The notes under the pieces: generated by a model | Databases searched by the model: none | What the model saw: only the letters and a program-made list of their open reading frames with translations | What the model was told of the DNA's origin: nothing | Program-made: the position numbers and the translations under genes | Source of the DNA: DASVCS01 sp036381495 | GTDB lineage: Bacteria > Gemmatimonadota > Gemmatimonadetes > Longimicrobiales > RSA9 | Direction of reading: 5' to 3' | Assembly: GCA_036381495.1 (NCBI GenBank) | Contig: DASVCS010000159.1 | Coordinates: forward strand, 74,462-138,461 | DNA: 64,000 nucleotides | Shown here: positions 9,267 through 18,416 of the stretch, piece by piece | How positions within the stretch are numbered: the stretch's first letter is position 1 | Layout: each line of letters begins with the position of its first letter

Positions 9267-12200
9267 CTACGGACCGGTGATGTCGCGCCGCCGGATGTCG
9301 AGCACCACGACGCCCCCGGACGAGGTGACGCCGTAGAGCTTCGCGACCACGCAGTCGGGCCCCGTGCACGCCGCGCCCTGGCCGCCGTTGTCGGACGGCA
9401 GCGGTGCGGTGACGCGTATCGGCCCCGCGATGTTGTCCCGGATGTACAGTTCGTTCACCTGGTAGAAGTGCAAGGTGTTGATCACCTTGATGGTCTGCCT
9501 GGCTGTGGCGACGAAGGCCGTCGCGGTCTCATCGGTGACGAGGGCGCCGTTGTGGGCCCAGTGCAGTGCCGCGCCGGCGGCGTGATCGCCCAGGTCGCCG
9601 TCGAAGAGCCCGAGGAGGCGGAGGTTGTCGTTGAAGAAGTACGCGCCTTGGGCGCCGCGGAAGACGCCCACGGAGCCGTTCTGGTTGAGACCGACGCCGA
9701 GCACGCGGTCGGACGCGTTGTTCACGAGGTCGGCGATCGCGACCTCATCGGAGATGCCTGCCTTGGCCGCATTCCAGATCATGATGCGGCCCGTCGGCGA
9801 TGTGGCGCCCTCGCCGAACGCGATGGTGCCGAGGTCGCCGGCGGCGCCAAGGTACGTCGTGTCCGACATGCCCACACGTTCCAGCACCCAGGTCCCCGGG
9901 AGATGTACGATCGTGGTATCACCGGATCGCGCTTCGAGACTGTCCAGCGCCGCGAAGAATGCAAGTCCTTCGTCCATCCCGGCCTGAACCGTCGAATCGG
10001 GGAATCCCGGCTTGTGATCGTAGAAGACGAGCAGGTCGTTCCCCGCGGGGTCCGAGAGGATGATCGCGCTATCGACGTTCGCCACCGCGATGGCGTTCTC
10101 CGCCGGTTCGATCGCGTCCGCGGGGTCGAAGAGGATCCGGATCTCGGGCCGGTCGGCCGTGACCAGCGGGTCCGAGACCGGGTTGCGGTTCACGACGCGG
10201 ACGGTTCCATCCGGTGCGGCGCCGGTCGGCGCCGTCGAGTAGAGCAGCCGGCCGAGGGAGTCCACGGCCAGGAACTGCGGGCGGTCACTGAAGTCATGGG
10301 TTTCGACCGTGTAGGTGATGCGGCCGACGTTGTCCTCCGTGTAATGGATCTGGTACAGCACCGCGTTCGGTGTCAGGATGCGGCGCGCGACATCCTCGGC
10401 CGGTGTGGCGTCCAGGGGCACGATGGAGATGTTGTCACCTCCCGAGTTGGCGACGAAGAGCGTGTCGCCGGACCGGTCGATGAAGAGCCCCAACGGTTGC
10501 GCGCCCACGCGGATGGGGGCGCCGAAGGTGGTGTCGGCGAGGCTCAGGACCTCGACGCTGTTCCCGGAGAAGTTGGATAGGTAGAGACGGAACTCGTTGT
10601 TGGCGGTGTCCATCTCGACCACGGCGTCGCCGACGGCGCCGCCGCCGGGGAGCATGACGGTGTGCCCCGCCACCGCGATGACGTCGGCCTCGAGGCCACC
10701 GACGTTGCCGGCGGCCACGGTATCGCCGTTGAAGGTGCCGCATGCGAGCTGCTGCTCGGTCGTGAGGACGGCGGCGGCGCAGTTGCCGGCTGCGTCGACC
10801 GCGAACGCGTAGAACTCGACACTGAGCGTATCGGGCAGCGTGAGCGGATCGACGTTGAAGGGCGCGAAGGAGAAGTCTCGCTGGACCAGACCGCTCAGCG
10901 CCGGCGAGAAGGTAATGACGCGCTGTTGCGAGACGGTGTCGTCGGTTTCGACGTTGACGGCAATGGCGGTCACGCCGAGCCGTGCGATGACGTTGTTGTC
11001 GCTCGCGTGCACGCGGACGGACACGCTGTCGGTCAACTCGAAGCGCTCGCAGTTCACGCGGCCGCAGGGCACGATTTCGAGGCTCAGCTCCGGCGGCAGC
11101 TCATCACCGTCGGACCCGTCGCTGGCGGGGTCCACGGTGAGGGAGACGGGCGTCGCCCGGCCTTCGATGGCCTCGCCGCTGAGCGCGATGGCGCGTAGCT
11201 CGAGCGTCCCGGCCTGGTCTGCCGGGAGCGTGATGGTCGGCTGTTCGAGCACGCTGTCCTGCGGCGTGGGATAGCTGAAGCTGACCGTGTCCTCGACCAC
11301 GCCGGAGACGATCAGTTGGAGGAATTCGATTCCGGACGGGTCGGACGCGTGCAGTGTGACGGAGACCGCCGATTGCACGACCTCGCCGTCGGTCGGGCTG
11401 CGGATCTCGACGCGCGGGCCGCCGAGCGAGACGACCACGGTGTCGGCCCCGACTTCACCCGAGCCATCGGTGGCGCTGACGATGAGGTGGACCTGTTCGC
11501 TGGTCTGATCTCCGGTCGGCAGGAGGTAGCGCTTGAGCGTCGTGTCCTGGACCGGCTCATTGAGGGTGATGGTCTTTTCGCCGAAACGCGCGACTTCCTG
11601 GTCGGTGCCGAGATCCGGGTCGCCCCGGAGCGCGACGCCGGTGAGCCGCGCGCTGACGACGCCGACGTTGTCGATCACGCGGACCTCGACCAGGACGCTG
11701 TCGCCGAGCGGCACGGTCGCCTCGCCGCCCGGCCGGCGGATCTCGACGGCGGGCTCCGAGCGGTCGATGATGGTGAGCGTCACCGGCGCGGCGACGGCGA
11801 GGAAGCCCGCGTGGTCGATGGCGCGCGCGATGATCCGGAGCGTCGATGGCGGGGTTCCGAGCGGGACCTGGAAGTCGAAGCGGAGGCTATCGCGTTTCGA
11901 GCCCGCCACGGGGGCGAGCTCGCTGAAGATCGTGTCGCCGTCCTCGTTGACGACCGCGTAGCCTACCGATGATAACCCTATGTTGTCCGCCGCCTCGATC
12001 GAGATCGAGACGGTCTCGCCCGCTCCGGTCGTCGTGGGATCCGCGGTGACGGCATCGAATGCGGGCGCCGTGACCTCCTCGACGAAGATGGTGTCCGCGA
12101 CGAGGTCGCTGACCGAACCGGTCTGGTCCATGGCGCGGACACGAACTTCGAGGAGCGTGTCCTGGACCGGCGGCTCGACGACGAACGAGATGTCCTGCGT

Positions 12201-12509
12201 GACATCGTTCCGGGGCGCGGCGACGACGGCCGTGCTGTCCAGGCCGATCGCGCCCCGCGCCTGCAAATCGAACTGCACGATCCTGCGGTCGCCCTTGGCG
12301 TGGACCCGGAGGTCGACGAAGCGGCCGGCGATCACGGTGTCGGGCGCGGTGAATTCGACGATCTCCGGCTTGCCGACGGCGCCGCCGTCCTCGTCGAAGA
12401 GATTCTCGCCATCGCACGCCACCAGGGCGGCCAGCGCAGCCAGCAGGACGAGGCGGCCGCGGAGGCCGCCCGCCTGAGCGGTGGTGAAGAACTCCCTGTC
12501 TTGTCGCAT
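9267..12509 (-). CDS. large lipoprotein with Ig-like repeats and a C-terminal beta-propeller-like half
   Basis: 1080 residues. The N-terminus has a basic stretch, a hydrophobic segment LVLLAALAAL and a lipobox LVAC, so it is predicted to be a lipid-anchored envelope protein. Residues about 45-600 are repeated Ig/cadherin-like beta domains (recurring VSVRVHASD, VSVTLHASD, VEVRVIDN patterns). From about 630 the pattern changes to propeller-like blades (FRLYLSNFSGNSVEVLSL, LFVANSGGDNISIV). No catalytic motif is recognised. The start ATG at 12509 has GGGGAGA upstream. It begins 19 bases after the pilQ stop and is therefore probably the last gene of the pilMNOPQ operon. A role in pilus or secretin assembly, or adhesion, is inferred from position only. 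Confidence 0.8.
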   Translation of the reverse strand: MRQDREFFTTAQAGGLRGRLVLLAALAALVACDGENLFDEDGGAVGKPEIVEFTAPDTVIAGRFVDLRVHAKGDRRIVQFDLQARGAIGLDSTAVVAAPRNDVTQDISFVVEPPVQDTLLEVRVRAMDQTGSVSDLVADTIFVEEVTAPAFDAVTADPTTTGAGETVSISIEAADNIGLSSVGYAVVNEDGDTIFSELAPVAGSKRDSLRFDFQVPLGTPPSTLRIIARAIDHAGFLAVAAPVTLTIIDRSEPAVEIRRPGGEATVPLGDSVLVEVRVIDNVGVVSARLTGVALRGDPDLGTDQEVARFGEKTITLNEPVQDTTLKRYLLPTGDQTSEQVHLIVSATDGSGEVGADTVVVSLGGPRVEIRSPTDGEVVQSAVSVTLHASDPSGIEFLQLIVSGVVEDTVSFSYPTPQDSVLEQPTITLPADQAGTLELRAIALSGEAIEGRATPVSLTVDPASDGSDGDELPPELSLEIVPCGRVNCERFELTDSVSVRVHASDNNVIARLGVTAIAVNVETDDTVSQQRVITFSPALSGLVQRDFSFAPFNVDPLTLPDTLSVEFYAFAVDAAGNCAAAVLTTEQQLACGTFNGDTVAAGNVGGLEADVIAVAGHTVMLPGGGAVGDAVVEMDTANNEFRLYLSNFSGNSVEVLSLADTTFGAPIRVGAQPLGLFIDRSGDTLFVANSGGDNISIVPLDATPAEDVARRILTPNAVLYQIHYTEDNVGRITYTVETHDFSDRPQFLAVDSLGRLLYSTAPTGAAPDGTVRVVNRNPVSDPLVTADRPEIRILFDPADAIEPAENAIAVANVDSAIILSDPAGNDLLVFYDHKPGFPDSTVQAGMDEGLAFFAALDSLEARSGDTTIVHLPGTWVLERVGMSDTTYLGAAGDLGTIAFGEGATSPTGRIMIWNAAKAGISDEVAIADLVNNASDRVLGVGLNQNGSVGVFRGAQGAYFFNDNLRLLGLFDGDLGDHAAGAALHWAHNGALVTDETATAFVATARQTIKVINTLHFYQVNELYIRDNIAGPIRVTAPLPSDNGGQGAACTGPDCVVAKLYGVTSSGGVVVLDIRRRDITGP

Positions 12510-12528
12510 CGATGTCTCCCCGTGCCCC

Positions 12529-14352
12529 CTATTCCGTCCCCGCGTCGTGGATGTGCGGGGTGACCATGATCAACAGGTCCTGTTTGTTCTCTTCTTCCGT
12601 CGTGGTGCGGAACAGTGCGCCCAGCACGGGGATGTCCATCAGGAACGGGATGCCGGTGCGCGATTCGGAGCGGTCCGTGACGGTCAGTCCGGCGATGACT
12701 CCGGTCTCGCCATCGCCCAGCAGGATCTGGGTCTCGGCGAGCTGCTTCGTGAAGAACACGCCAATGTCGGATGGTGCGACGTTGGCGGACGAGTTCTCGG
12801 CGTGCAGTTCGAGCAGCACCTGGTCTCCGGTCACGTGCGGCGTGACGTGAAGGATGATACCGGTGTTGCGGAAATCGACGGTGGCGCGGGGCGCCGCGAG
12901 GCCGCCGTTGGCGCCTCCGCCCCCACCGGCGCCGGCGGAGCCGGCGTCAATGACGCGGATCGGCGTCTCCTCACCCACCTGCACGGTTGCCTCGCGATTG
13001 TCGAGCGTGGTGATGAGCGGCTGGGCCTGGAGGTCGCTGATGCTGACCTGGTCGAGTGCCTCGATGAACGAGAACAGCGAGTGCCGGCCGAGGACGAGGG
13101 TGGTCAGCAACTGGAGCGACGGGCTGGCGACGCGTTCGTTCGCGTTGGCCAGCGCGGCGATCGAGGGGCCGCCCAGGCGGACGACGGACTCGGTGACCAC
13201 TTCATCGTTCGTGATGAGGCCATCGCCGTTCTGGTCGACCCCACCGGGGATCAACTGGTTGAGCTGGTTCCCCTGCGAATCCTTCAGATCGTAGGTGATG
13301 CCGAACTCTTCGAGTGCGGTCCGGTCGATGAAGATGATCTTGGCCGAGATCGTCACCTGCGGCGTGCGCACGTCGAGTTGCTGGATCATCGGAGTGATGC
13401 GCTCCTCGATGACGGAGCGGCCGTCGGTGACGACGAGCGTGTTCGTCCCGGCACTGGCGGTCACGGTCCCGCGCTCGCTCAGCAGCCCTTCGACGGCGGG
13501 GCGAATCGAGTCGACGTTGGCGTAGCGGATCTTGAACGACCGAGTGACCAGGTCTTCGACCTTCTCGCGTTCGCGGAGGTTGGTCACCTGGTCGACGCGG
13601 ATGATCCCCGTGGAGGTCTCCTCGAGAGCCAGGCCGTGGGCGGCGAGCAGTTCACGGAGCGCGACGTCCCATGGCTGGTCACGGATATCGGCCGTGATGT
13701 TCCCGGTGACGCCTTCCCCGGCGATGATGCTCCTGCCCGAGAACTCGGCGAAATGCGCAAGCACATCGAGGATGGGCGTCTCCCGGAAGAACACGTTGAT
13801 GTGTGGCTCTTCCGCGGGCGCGGGCTCCGACCGGGCCGCCGGTGCAGGCTCCGACCGGGCCGCGGGTGGCGGCGCCGACCGGGCCGCGGGTGGCGGCGGG
13901 GTGACGGCGCTGCTGGCGAACTGGACGGGCTCCGCGGCCGGTTCGGCGGTCGCCAGGGGCGCGGGTGCACCCGAGTGCCAGGCCTCGAACGGCCCCGCCG
14001 TGTTCGGGAACGAGATGCGGATGGCGCCGTCGGTCTGCTGCACAGCGTATTCCACGGGCGCGGCGAGGTCGACGACGACCCGGACCACGCGCGGCCGGAA
14101 CTGGCTGGTGCGGAGTGACAGGACGCCGCCCCGGTCGATGGCATCGAACCGATTGGCGGGGAGATCCTTGGTCGCGCCGCTGATATCGACGACGAGCCGG
14201 AGCGGATCGTTCAGCATGAAGTCGGAGAACGCGACGGGGCCATCCACGCGGATGACGACCTCGGTGCGATCCTCGACGGGCACGACGCTGAGCCCGTGGA
14301 CCGAGGTCTGCGCGGCGAGTGCGGCCAGCCAGAGCGCCAGTGCGGTGATCAT
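12529..14352 (-). CDS. pilQ: type IV pilus secretin PilQ
   Basis: Outer-membrane channel for the pilus fibre. 607 residues: signal peptide (1-19), an AMIN domain (about 20-115, LRLVVDISGA and VVRVVVDLAAPV), a Pro/Ala-rich linker with repeated AARSEPAPA units (about 150-180), an STN-like domain (ETPILDVLAHFAEFSGRSII), secretin N-domain and a C-terminal secretin domain containing VQVGEETPI and NTGIILHVTPHV with ...GLTVTDRSESRTGIPFLMD. The ATG overlaps the pilP stop by four bases (ATGA). Only one AMIN domain is evident, versus several in some homologues. Confidence 0.95.
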   Translation of the reverse strand: MITALALWLAALAAQTSVHGLSVVPVEDRTEVVIRVDGPVAFSDFMLNDPLRLVVDISGATKDLPANRFDAIDRGGVLSLRTSQFRPRVVRVVVDLAAPVEYAVQQTDGAIRISFPNTAGPFEAWHSGAPAPLATAEPAAEPVQFASSAVTPPPPAARSAPPPAARSEPAPAARSEPAPAEEPHINVFFRETPILDVLAHFAEFSGRSIIAGEGVTGNITADIRDQPWDVALRELLAAHGLALEETSTGIIRVDQVTNLREREKVEDLVTRSFKIRYANVDSIRPAVEGLLSERGTVTASAGTNTLVVTDGRSVIEERITPMIQQLDVRTPQVTISAKIIFIDRTALEEFGITYDLKDSQGNQLNQLIPGGVDQNGDGLITNDEVVTESVVRLGGPSIAALANANERVASPSLQLLTTLVLGRHSLFSFIEALDQVSISDLQAQPLITTLDNREATVQVGEETPIRVIDAGSAGAGGGGGANGGLAAPRATVDFRNTGIILHVTPHVTGDQVLLELHAENSSANVAPSDIGVFFTKQLAETQILLGDGETGVIAGLTVTDRSESRTGIPFLMDIPVLGALFRTTTEEENKQDLLIMVTPHIHDAGTE

Positions 14353-14795
14353 CCCTGCACCTCCGCGACCACCGTGCGCTTCAGTTCGAGCTGGTCCTGA
14401 TGGATCACGCCGAAGTCTTCGACGGCGAAGAGCACGCGTAGCTCGCGGATTTCGAGGACGCGCGCGTTGCCGACGCGATCACCGCGCCGGACGCGGTAGA
14501 TGTGGCCCGCGCCATCGGCGAGGAGCGCCACGCTCGGCGCTTCCTCGGAGTAGATGATCCCCTTGAGCACGAGTTCCTCGAACCGCGGCCCGAGGCCGGT
14601 CCGCTTCGCGAGGGACCGGAAGGGGTCGCGCCGCTGTGTCGTGGGATAGGAGAAGAACTCGCGCTCGAACTTGAGCTGCGGCTCTTCCTCCGACTTGGCC
14701 TGTTGGGCGGGCCGGGGCGGCTGTTTCTGCGCGGCGGCCGGGACCGCAGCGCCCAGCAGGATGAGCCCGGCCAGGACGGCATCACGTGCGCGCAT
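14349..14795 (-). CDS. pilP: PilP-like pilus assembly protein
   Basis: 148 residues from the ATG at 14795, which has GGAGG eight to nine bases upstream; a longer reading to 14840 lacks such a site. A signal-peptide-like AVLAGLILLGAAVPAAAQ is followed by a short proline-rich segment and the PilP core: YPTTQRRDPFRSL, a hallmark RDPF, then LVLKGIIYSE and YRVRRGDRVG. PilP links the inner-membrane PilNO dimer to PilQ. It overlaps pilO by 14 bases and pilQ by 4. No lipobox cysteine is apparent, so it may be periplasmic rather than lipid-anchored. Confidence 0.85.
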   Translation of the reverse strand: MRARDAVLAGLILLGAAVPAAAQKQPPRPAQQAKSEEEPQLKFEREFFSYPTTQRRDPFRSLAKRTGLGPRFEELVLKGIIYSEEAPSVALLADGAGHIYRVRRGDRVGNARVLEIRELRVLFAVEDFGVIHQDQLELKRTVVAEVQG

Positions 14796-15390
14796 TGCTA
14801 CTTGCCTCCGGGGTGGCCGGCTCCCGTTCGGGGAGCACATAGGTCTTGATGCTGAAGTCGGCTTGCAGAACGGTGGCTTCGCCCTCCTCGGTCCGGTCGG
14901 GCCGCGGCGTCAACTGGAGATCGAAGGGCGTGACGATCCGCGGCAGCGTCCCGATCGCGACGAGGAAGCGGGCGATGTCGTGATATGCGCCGAAGACGGC
15001 GACCTCGTAGGTCTGGAGCGTGTAGTACGGTCCGGCCTGCGTCACATCCGGCGTGGTCTTCATCAGTTCGACGCCGCTCTCCTGGGCCCGGAGCGCCATG
15101 TCGTAGATGAGCTGCGGGACCTCTTCACTGCTCGGAACCAGCTCTTCGAGCCGGGCGATGTGCTGCTCGTAGAGCGCGAGCTTCGCTTCGAGGTCGGCGC
15201 TTCCGCGGCTCGCCCTGACCTTGGCCGCCGCGTTCTTCGATTCGAGGTTCTCGAGCCGCCTCTCGAGCGCGTCCACCTCATCCGTGTACTTCCCGTGGAA
15301 GAAGTAGGTGTACGCGCCCAGCAGGAGGAGCGGGATCACCCCCAGGAGCAGCTTCTTCTGCTGCTGCGGATCACTCGGGAGCAGCGGCAT
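14782..15390 (-). CDS. pilO: type IV pilus inner-membrane protein PilO
   Basis: 202 residues: a short cytoplasmic tail, one membrane segment (LLLGVIPLLLLGAYTYFF, about 14-31), a heptad-like coiled coil (VDALERRLENLESKNAA and on), then the periplasmic ferredoxin-like domain with the PilO hallmarks LEELVPSSEEVPQLI and YEVAVFGAYHDIARFLVAIG. Partner of PilN and PilP in the alignment subcomplex. GGAGGAG precedes the ATG. It begins one base after the pilN stop. Confidence 0.93.
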   Translation of the reverse strand: MPLLPSDPQQQKKLLLGVIPLLLLGAYTYFFHGKYTDEVDALERRLENLESKNAAAKVRASRGSADLEAKLALYEQHIARLEELVPSSEEVPQLIYDMALRAQESGVELMKTTPDVTQAGPYYTLQTYEVAVFGAYHDIARFLVAIGTLPRIVTPFDLQLTPRPDRTEEGEATVLQADFSIKTYVLPEREPATPEASSNART

Positions 15391-15391
15391 C

Positions 15392-16045
15392 TCACTCCTC
15401 CGCGGCGAACAGGGGGACGGTTTCGATCAGCGTCGGCGGCGGCGGCTCATAGCTGGCCAGCAGGATGAACTCGTGGACCTCCCGGTTGTCCGCATCGCGG
15501 ACTCGTTCGGTGGTCGTGAGGCGAACCGATCGGATGAAGGGAGAGGCCTCGAGGTCCTTCATGAAGCGTGTAAGCGCGAAGACGTTGCCTGCCCGGCCCA
15601 CGATCTGGAACTGCGGGTCGGGGCCACCGCCGTTCATGTGCGTCACCTTCGTCAGCCAGGTGTAGTCCGGCAGCGCGCGGGCGATCTCATCCATGATGTG
15701 CGGCCAGACGTAGCGGTCGGCGTCGATCTCCTGGATGATCTTGAGCTTCTGAGCGATGGTGTCGCGCCGAGCGATGAGGCGATCCTGCGCCTGGATCAGC
15801 TTGGCGTAGCGCGTCGAGTCTTGCACGGCCTGCTCGACCGCCAACGTGAGCTCATGGCGGTGATGCGCGGTGCTCAGGTAGAGCCAGACGATCGATCCGG
15901 GCCCGATGATCCACGCCGCGCCGATGAACGCCGCCCACCGGTCGAGCTTCACGCCTGCGGCGAGGTTCCGGAGTGCAGCGGGCAGTCGGATCGAGCGACC
16001 GGACCTGCGCCGTTCGGCGCCCGGGAGGAGATTGATTTCGATCAC
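15392..16045 (-). CDS. pilN: type IV pilus assembly protein PilN
   Basis: 217 residues. The N-terminal IEINLLPG motif, which binds PilM, is intact; a membrane segment (AAFIGAAWIIGPGSIVWLYL) follows, then a coiled region and a periplasmic domain (WPHIMDEIARALPDYTWLT, GRAGNVFALTRFMKDLEASPF). The start is GTG with AGAGGT six bases upstream. It sits 20 bases after pilM in the conserved pilMNOPQ order. Confidence 0.94.
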   Translation of the reverse strand: MIEINLLPGAERRRSGRSIRLPAALRNLAAGVKLDRWAAFIGAAWIIGPGSIVWLYLSTAHHRHELTLAVEQAVQDSTRYAKLIQAQDRLIARRDTIAQKLKIIQEIDADRYVWPHIMDEIARALPDYTWLTKVTHMNGGGPDPQFQIVGRAGNVFALTRFMKDLEASPFIRSVRLTTTERVRDADNREVHEFILLASYEPPPPTLIETVPLFAAEE

Positions 16046-16065
16046 GATCTACCTCTGGGCGACCC

Positions 16066-17106
16066 CTAGTGTACGTGCCGCAGGGCGAGCCCCACGGGAA
16101 GCATGAGCATGGGTGCGAGTTCGTCGATGTTCACGGTCTGCATCACTTCGGGGCGGACGGCCACACGCTGGAGCGGATTGGCGATCTCCGTGCGGACGCG
16201 CAGGCGTGCGGCAAGCGCGTTCGAGAGCCCCGGTACACGCGCGCCGCCGCCGGAAAGGCAGACTCGTCCGATCTCGAGGCCGCTGGCATGCGCCGTGGCG
16301 AAGGCGGCGGCGCGTTCGATACCGAGCGCCAGTTCGTCGACGCGTTCGGTGATGAAGCTGCGCAGTTCGGCGGCATCGCCCTTGCCGTGTATGACCTCAT
16401 CGGCCTGGTCGGCCGTGAGCCCGCGCTCGCGCTGGAGCGCCTCACGCAGGCGCCGCGAGCCGAACGGGATGTCGCGCACGAGCACCGGCATCCCGTCTTC
16501 GAGCAGGATCACGTTCGTCGTCTCGTGGCCGAGGTTGACGAGCGCGACCATCCCGGCCAGACCACTGGGGTAGTTCTGCTCGAACGCGTTGTGTAGCGCG
16601 AAGGAGTCCACGTCGATGATCGCCGGCGAGAGGCCGGCGTCGGTGAGGAGACCGACCCGGTGCTCGACGACCTCGCGCTTGGCCGCGACCAGCAGCACCG
16701 ACATCTGGGGCCCCGTGCCTTCCGGATCCAAGATCTGGAAGTCGAGCTGTACGCCTTCCATGTCGAAGGGGACGTGCTGCTCGGCCTCCCACCGGATCAA
16801 CGCTTGCGTATCCTTCTCGCTCGCCCGGTCCATCTCGATCTTCTTGATGATCACGTCGTGACCGCCGACGGCCGCCACGACGGCGCCGCGCTTGAGTCCC
16901 GCGCTCGCGGCCACCGACCGTACAGTCTCGGCAACAAGGACCGGATCCATGATCTCGCCGTCCACGATGGCGTCGGGGACGAGCGGGCTCGTGGCGATCT
17001 TCGTGATCTCGGGCTCCGGCTTCGAGTGGTCGATGACGACGAGTTTGACGAAGCCACTGCCGATGTCGAGCCCGGCGGAGACCTTGCTACGATCGAACAT
17101 TCCCAT
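16066..17106 (-). CDS. pilM: actin-like pilus assembly ATPase PilM
   Basis: 346 residues of the FtsA/PilM fold. The nucleotide-binding segments are LDIGSGFVKLVVID, ALVNLGHETTNVI and CLSGGGARVPGLSNALAARL. It binds the N-terminal tail of PilN on the cytoplasmic side. The ATG at 17106 was taken; a second ATG two codons on is equally possible, and neither has a strong ribosome site. First gene of the pilMNOPQ-lipoprotein operon; 84 bases separate it from the preceding pilin gene. Confidence 0.95.
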   Translation of the reverse strand: MGMFDRSKVSAGLDIGSGFVKLVVIDHSKPEPEITKIATSPLVPDAIVDGEIMDPVLVAETVRSVAASAGLKRGAVVAAVGGHDVIIKKIEMDRASEKDTQALIRWEAEQHVPFDMEGVQLDFQILDPEGTGPQMSVLLVAAKREVVEHRVGLLTDAGLSPAIIDVDSFALHNAFEQNYPSGLAGMVALVNLGHETTNVILLEDGMPVLVRDIPFGSRRLREALQRERGLTADQADEVIHGKGDAAELRSFITERVDELALGIERAAAFATAHASGLEIGRVCLSGGGARVPGLSNALAARLRVRTEIANPLQRVAVRPEVMQTVNIDELAPMLMLPVGLALRHVH

Positions 17107-17143
17107 TCGCGAGACTGCGTCTTCTCAGGAGGTGGATTCGGGC

Positions 17144-17175
17144 GGGCGGGCGGCCGGAGGTCCGGCCAGCCGCCC
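17144..17175 (-). terminator. GC-rich hairpin between the pilin block and pilM
   Basis: GGGCGG-nn-GGCCGGA pairs with TCCGGCC-nn-CCGCCC across a two-base loop. No T-run follows on the minus strand, so it may weaken rather than stop read-through from the minor pilin genes into pilM. Confidence 0.35.
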
Positions 17176-17190
17176 CCAAACGTGTCGGCG

Positions 17191-18381
17191 CTACAGATCC
17201 ATGCCGGCGGCGGTCAGATCGAACCAGCTCCGCTCGGAGATCGGAAACGCGCGCGCGGTGCCGCTGTTGTACTCGACCGCGCGCTGGATCGCGCAGCTCG
17301 AGAACGCGACCACCGGCCGACCGGTCAGCTCCGTCTCGCTATTGACACCCAGCTCGCTGCCGTTGCTCATGATCATGGTGATTCCGTTGATCACCGAGTT
17401 GCCACCGCCGTTGGTGACGATACCCTTCACGATGACGATCCCGTCGAACTCGTAGCCGCCGGCGATGTGGAGGTCGCCGTCGACCAGGAGGATCCCCTGC
17501 CCACGCGTGTTCGAGTTGAGCGTGAGATCGCCCTGGACGTGGATGATCGGGAAGTAGAAGTGACAGGCGCCCTGCGGATGCGCGGGATCTCCCCAGTTCA
17601 TGCGATCCGCCGTGTTGCACTCGCCGTCGGGCAGGACGGTCGGCACCGTGTTGTTGACCGTGGTTCCGCCGGGGAAGACCTTTTCGGCGCGCGCGGCGAG
17701 GTCATCGTAATCCCAATCGCCGAACTGCGTGAAGCTGGTGGTGTCCATGTTCGCATCCTGCACCACCCGCGGTTCGCCCTGGATCGAGCCGGATCCCCGC
17801 TCATCGACGTTCACCGCGTTCTTGGCGACCACGCCCGCGTGGGCTCCCGTGTTCCGGCACCGCTCCGACTCCTCCCAGCCCTCGGGGATGCGGTCGTTGC
17901 CGTCCACCGTGGCGTTGCCGCCGACCGTGAGCTGACCGAGGACCTGAACGGCACGGTCCTGGTGGATCTGGAGCCGCCGGGTGCGGACGAGCATGCCGAC
18001 GGTGCGCGTCGAGCCCGCGCCGCGCCCGTGTCCGATGACCTTCCCCGTCGATCGCAGGAAGTAGGTGAACGTCGACATGCGACGGACCTCGACCGTGGCC
18101 TCGCCGATCGCGGTCGAGCCCGCACGCAGCGTGTCCACGACGGTGCTGCCGGAGCCGATCGCGATGGCCTCGTAACGGGCGAGCGGCCAGGTGCCGATGA
18201 CCTTGTTGAGCCCGTGCTCCGCCACGTTCAGCGCCTCACCGGCGAATCGTACGCTCGTGGCGATGTGGGCCTCCTGCGTTGCGGCATAGAATCCGCCGGT
18301 GACGAGCGCGCCGACCAGGACCATCGCCATTACGGCGGCAGCCAGTGCGAACCCTTCCCGACGCGCAGCCTCACTCTGCAT
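17191..18381 (-). CDS. PilX-like pilus protein with a beta-helix C-terminus (operon 1)
   Basis: 396 residues from the ATG at 18381, chosen because AGGAGGAG precedes it; the open frame continues upstream without support. The N-terminal REGFALAAAVMAMVLVGALV is a PilX-type hydrophobic anchor without a classical Glu+5. The C-terminal half carries short repeats (GDLTLNSNTRGQGILLVDGDLHIAGG, written here in part as GDLTLNSN and GILLVDGDLHI) typical of a right-handed beta-helix, ending in a SSCAIQRA segment. A paralogue at 20388-21467 has the same layout. Fourth gene of a FimT-PilV-PilW-PilX series, so probably part of the pilus tip/priming complex. Confidence 0.75.
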   Translation of the reverse strand: MQSEAARREGFALAAAVMAMVLVGALVTGGFYAATQEAHIATSVRFAGEALNVAEHGLNKVIGTWPLARYEAIAIGSGSTVVDTLRAGSTAIGEATVEVRRMSTFTYFLRSTGKVIGHGRGAGSTRTVGMLVRTRRLQIHQDRAVQVLGQLTVGGNATVDGNDRIPEGWEESERCRNTGAHAGVVAKNAVNVDERGSGSIQGEPRVVQDANMDTTSFTQFGDWDYDDLAARAEKVFPGGTTVNNTVPTVLPDGECNTADRMNWGDPAHPQGACHFYFPIIHVQGDLTLNSNTRGQGILLVDGDLHIAGGYEFDGIVIVKGIVTNGGGNSVINGITMIMSNGSELGVNSETELTGRPVVAFSSCAIQRAVEYNSGTARAFPISERSWFDLTAAGMDL

Positions 18382-18416
18382 GAGCTCCTCCTCTCGACGC
18401 CCGGACGGCTGGGCGA

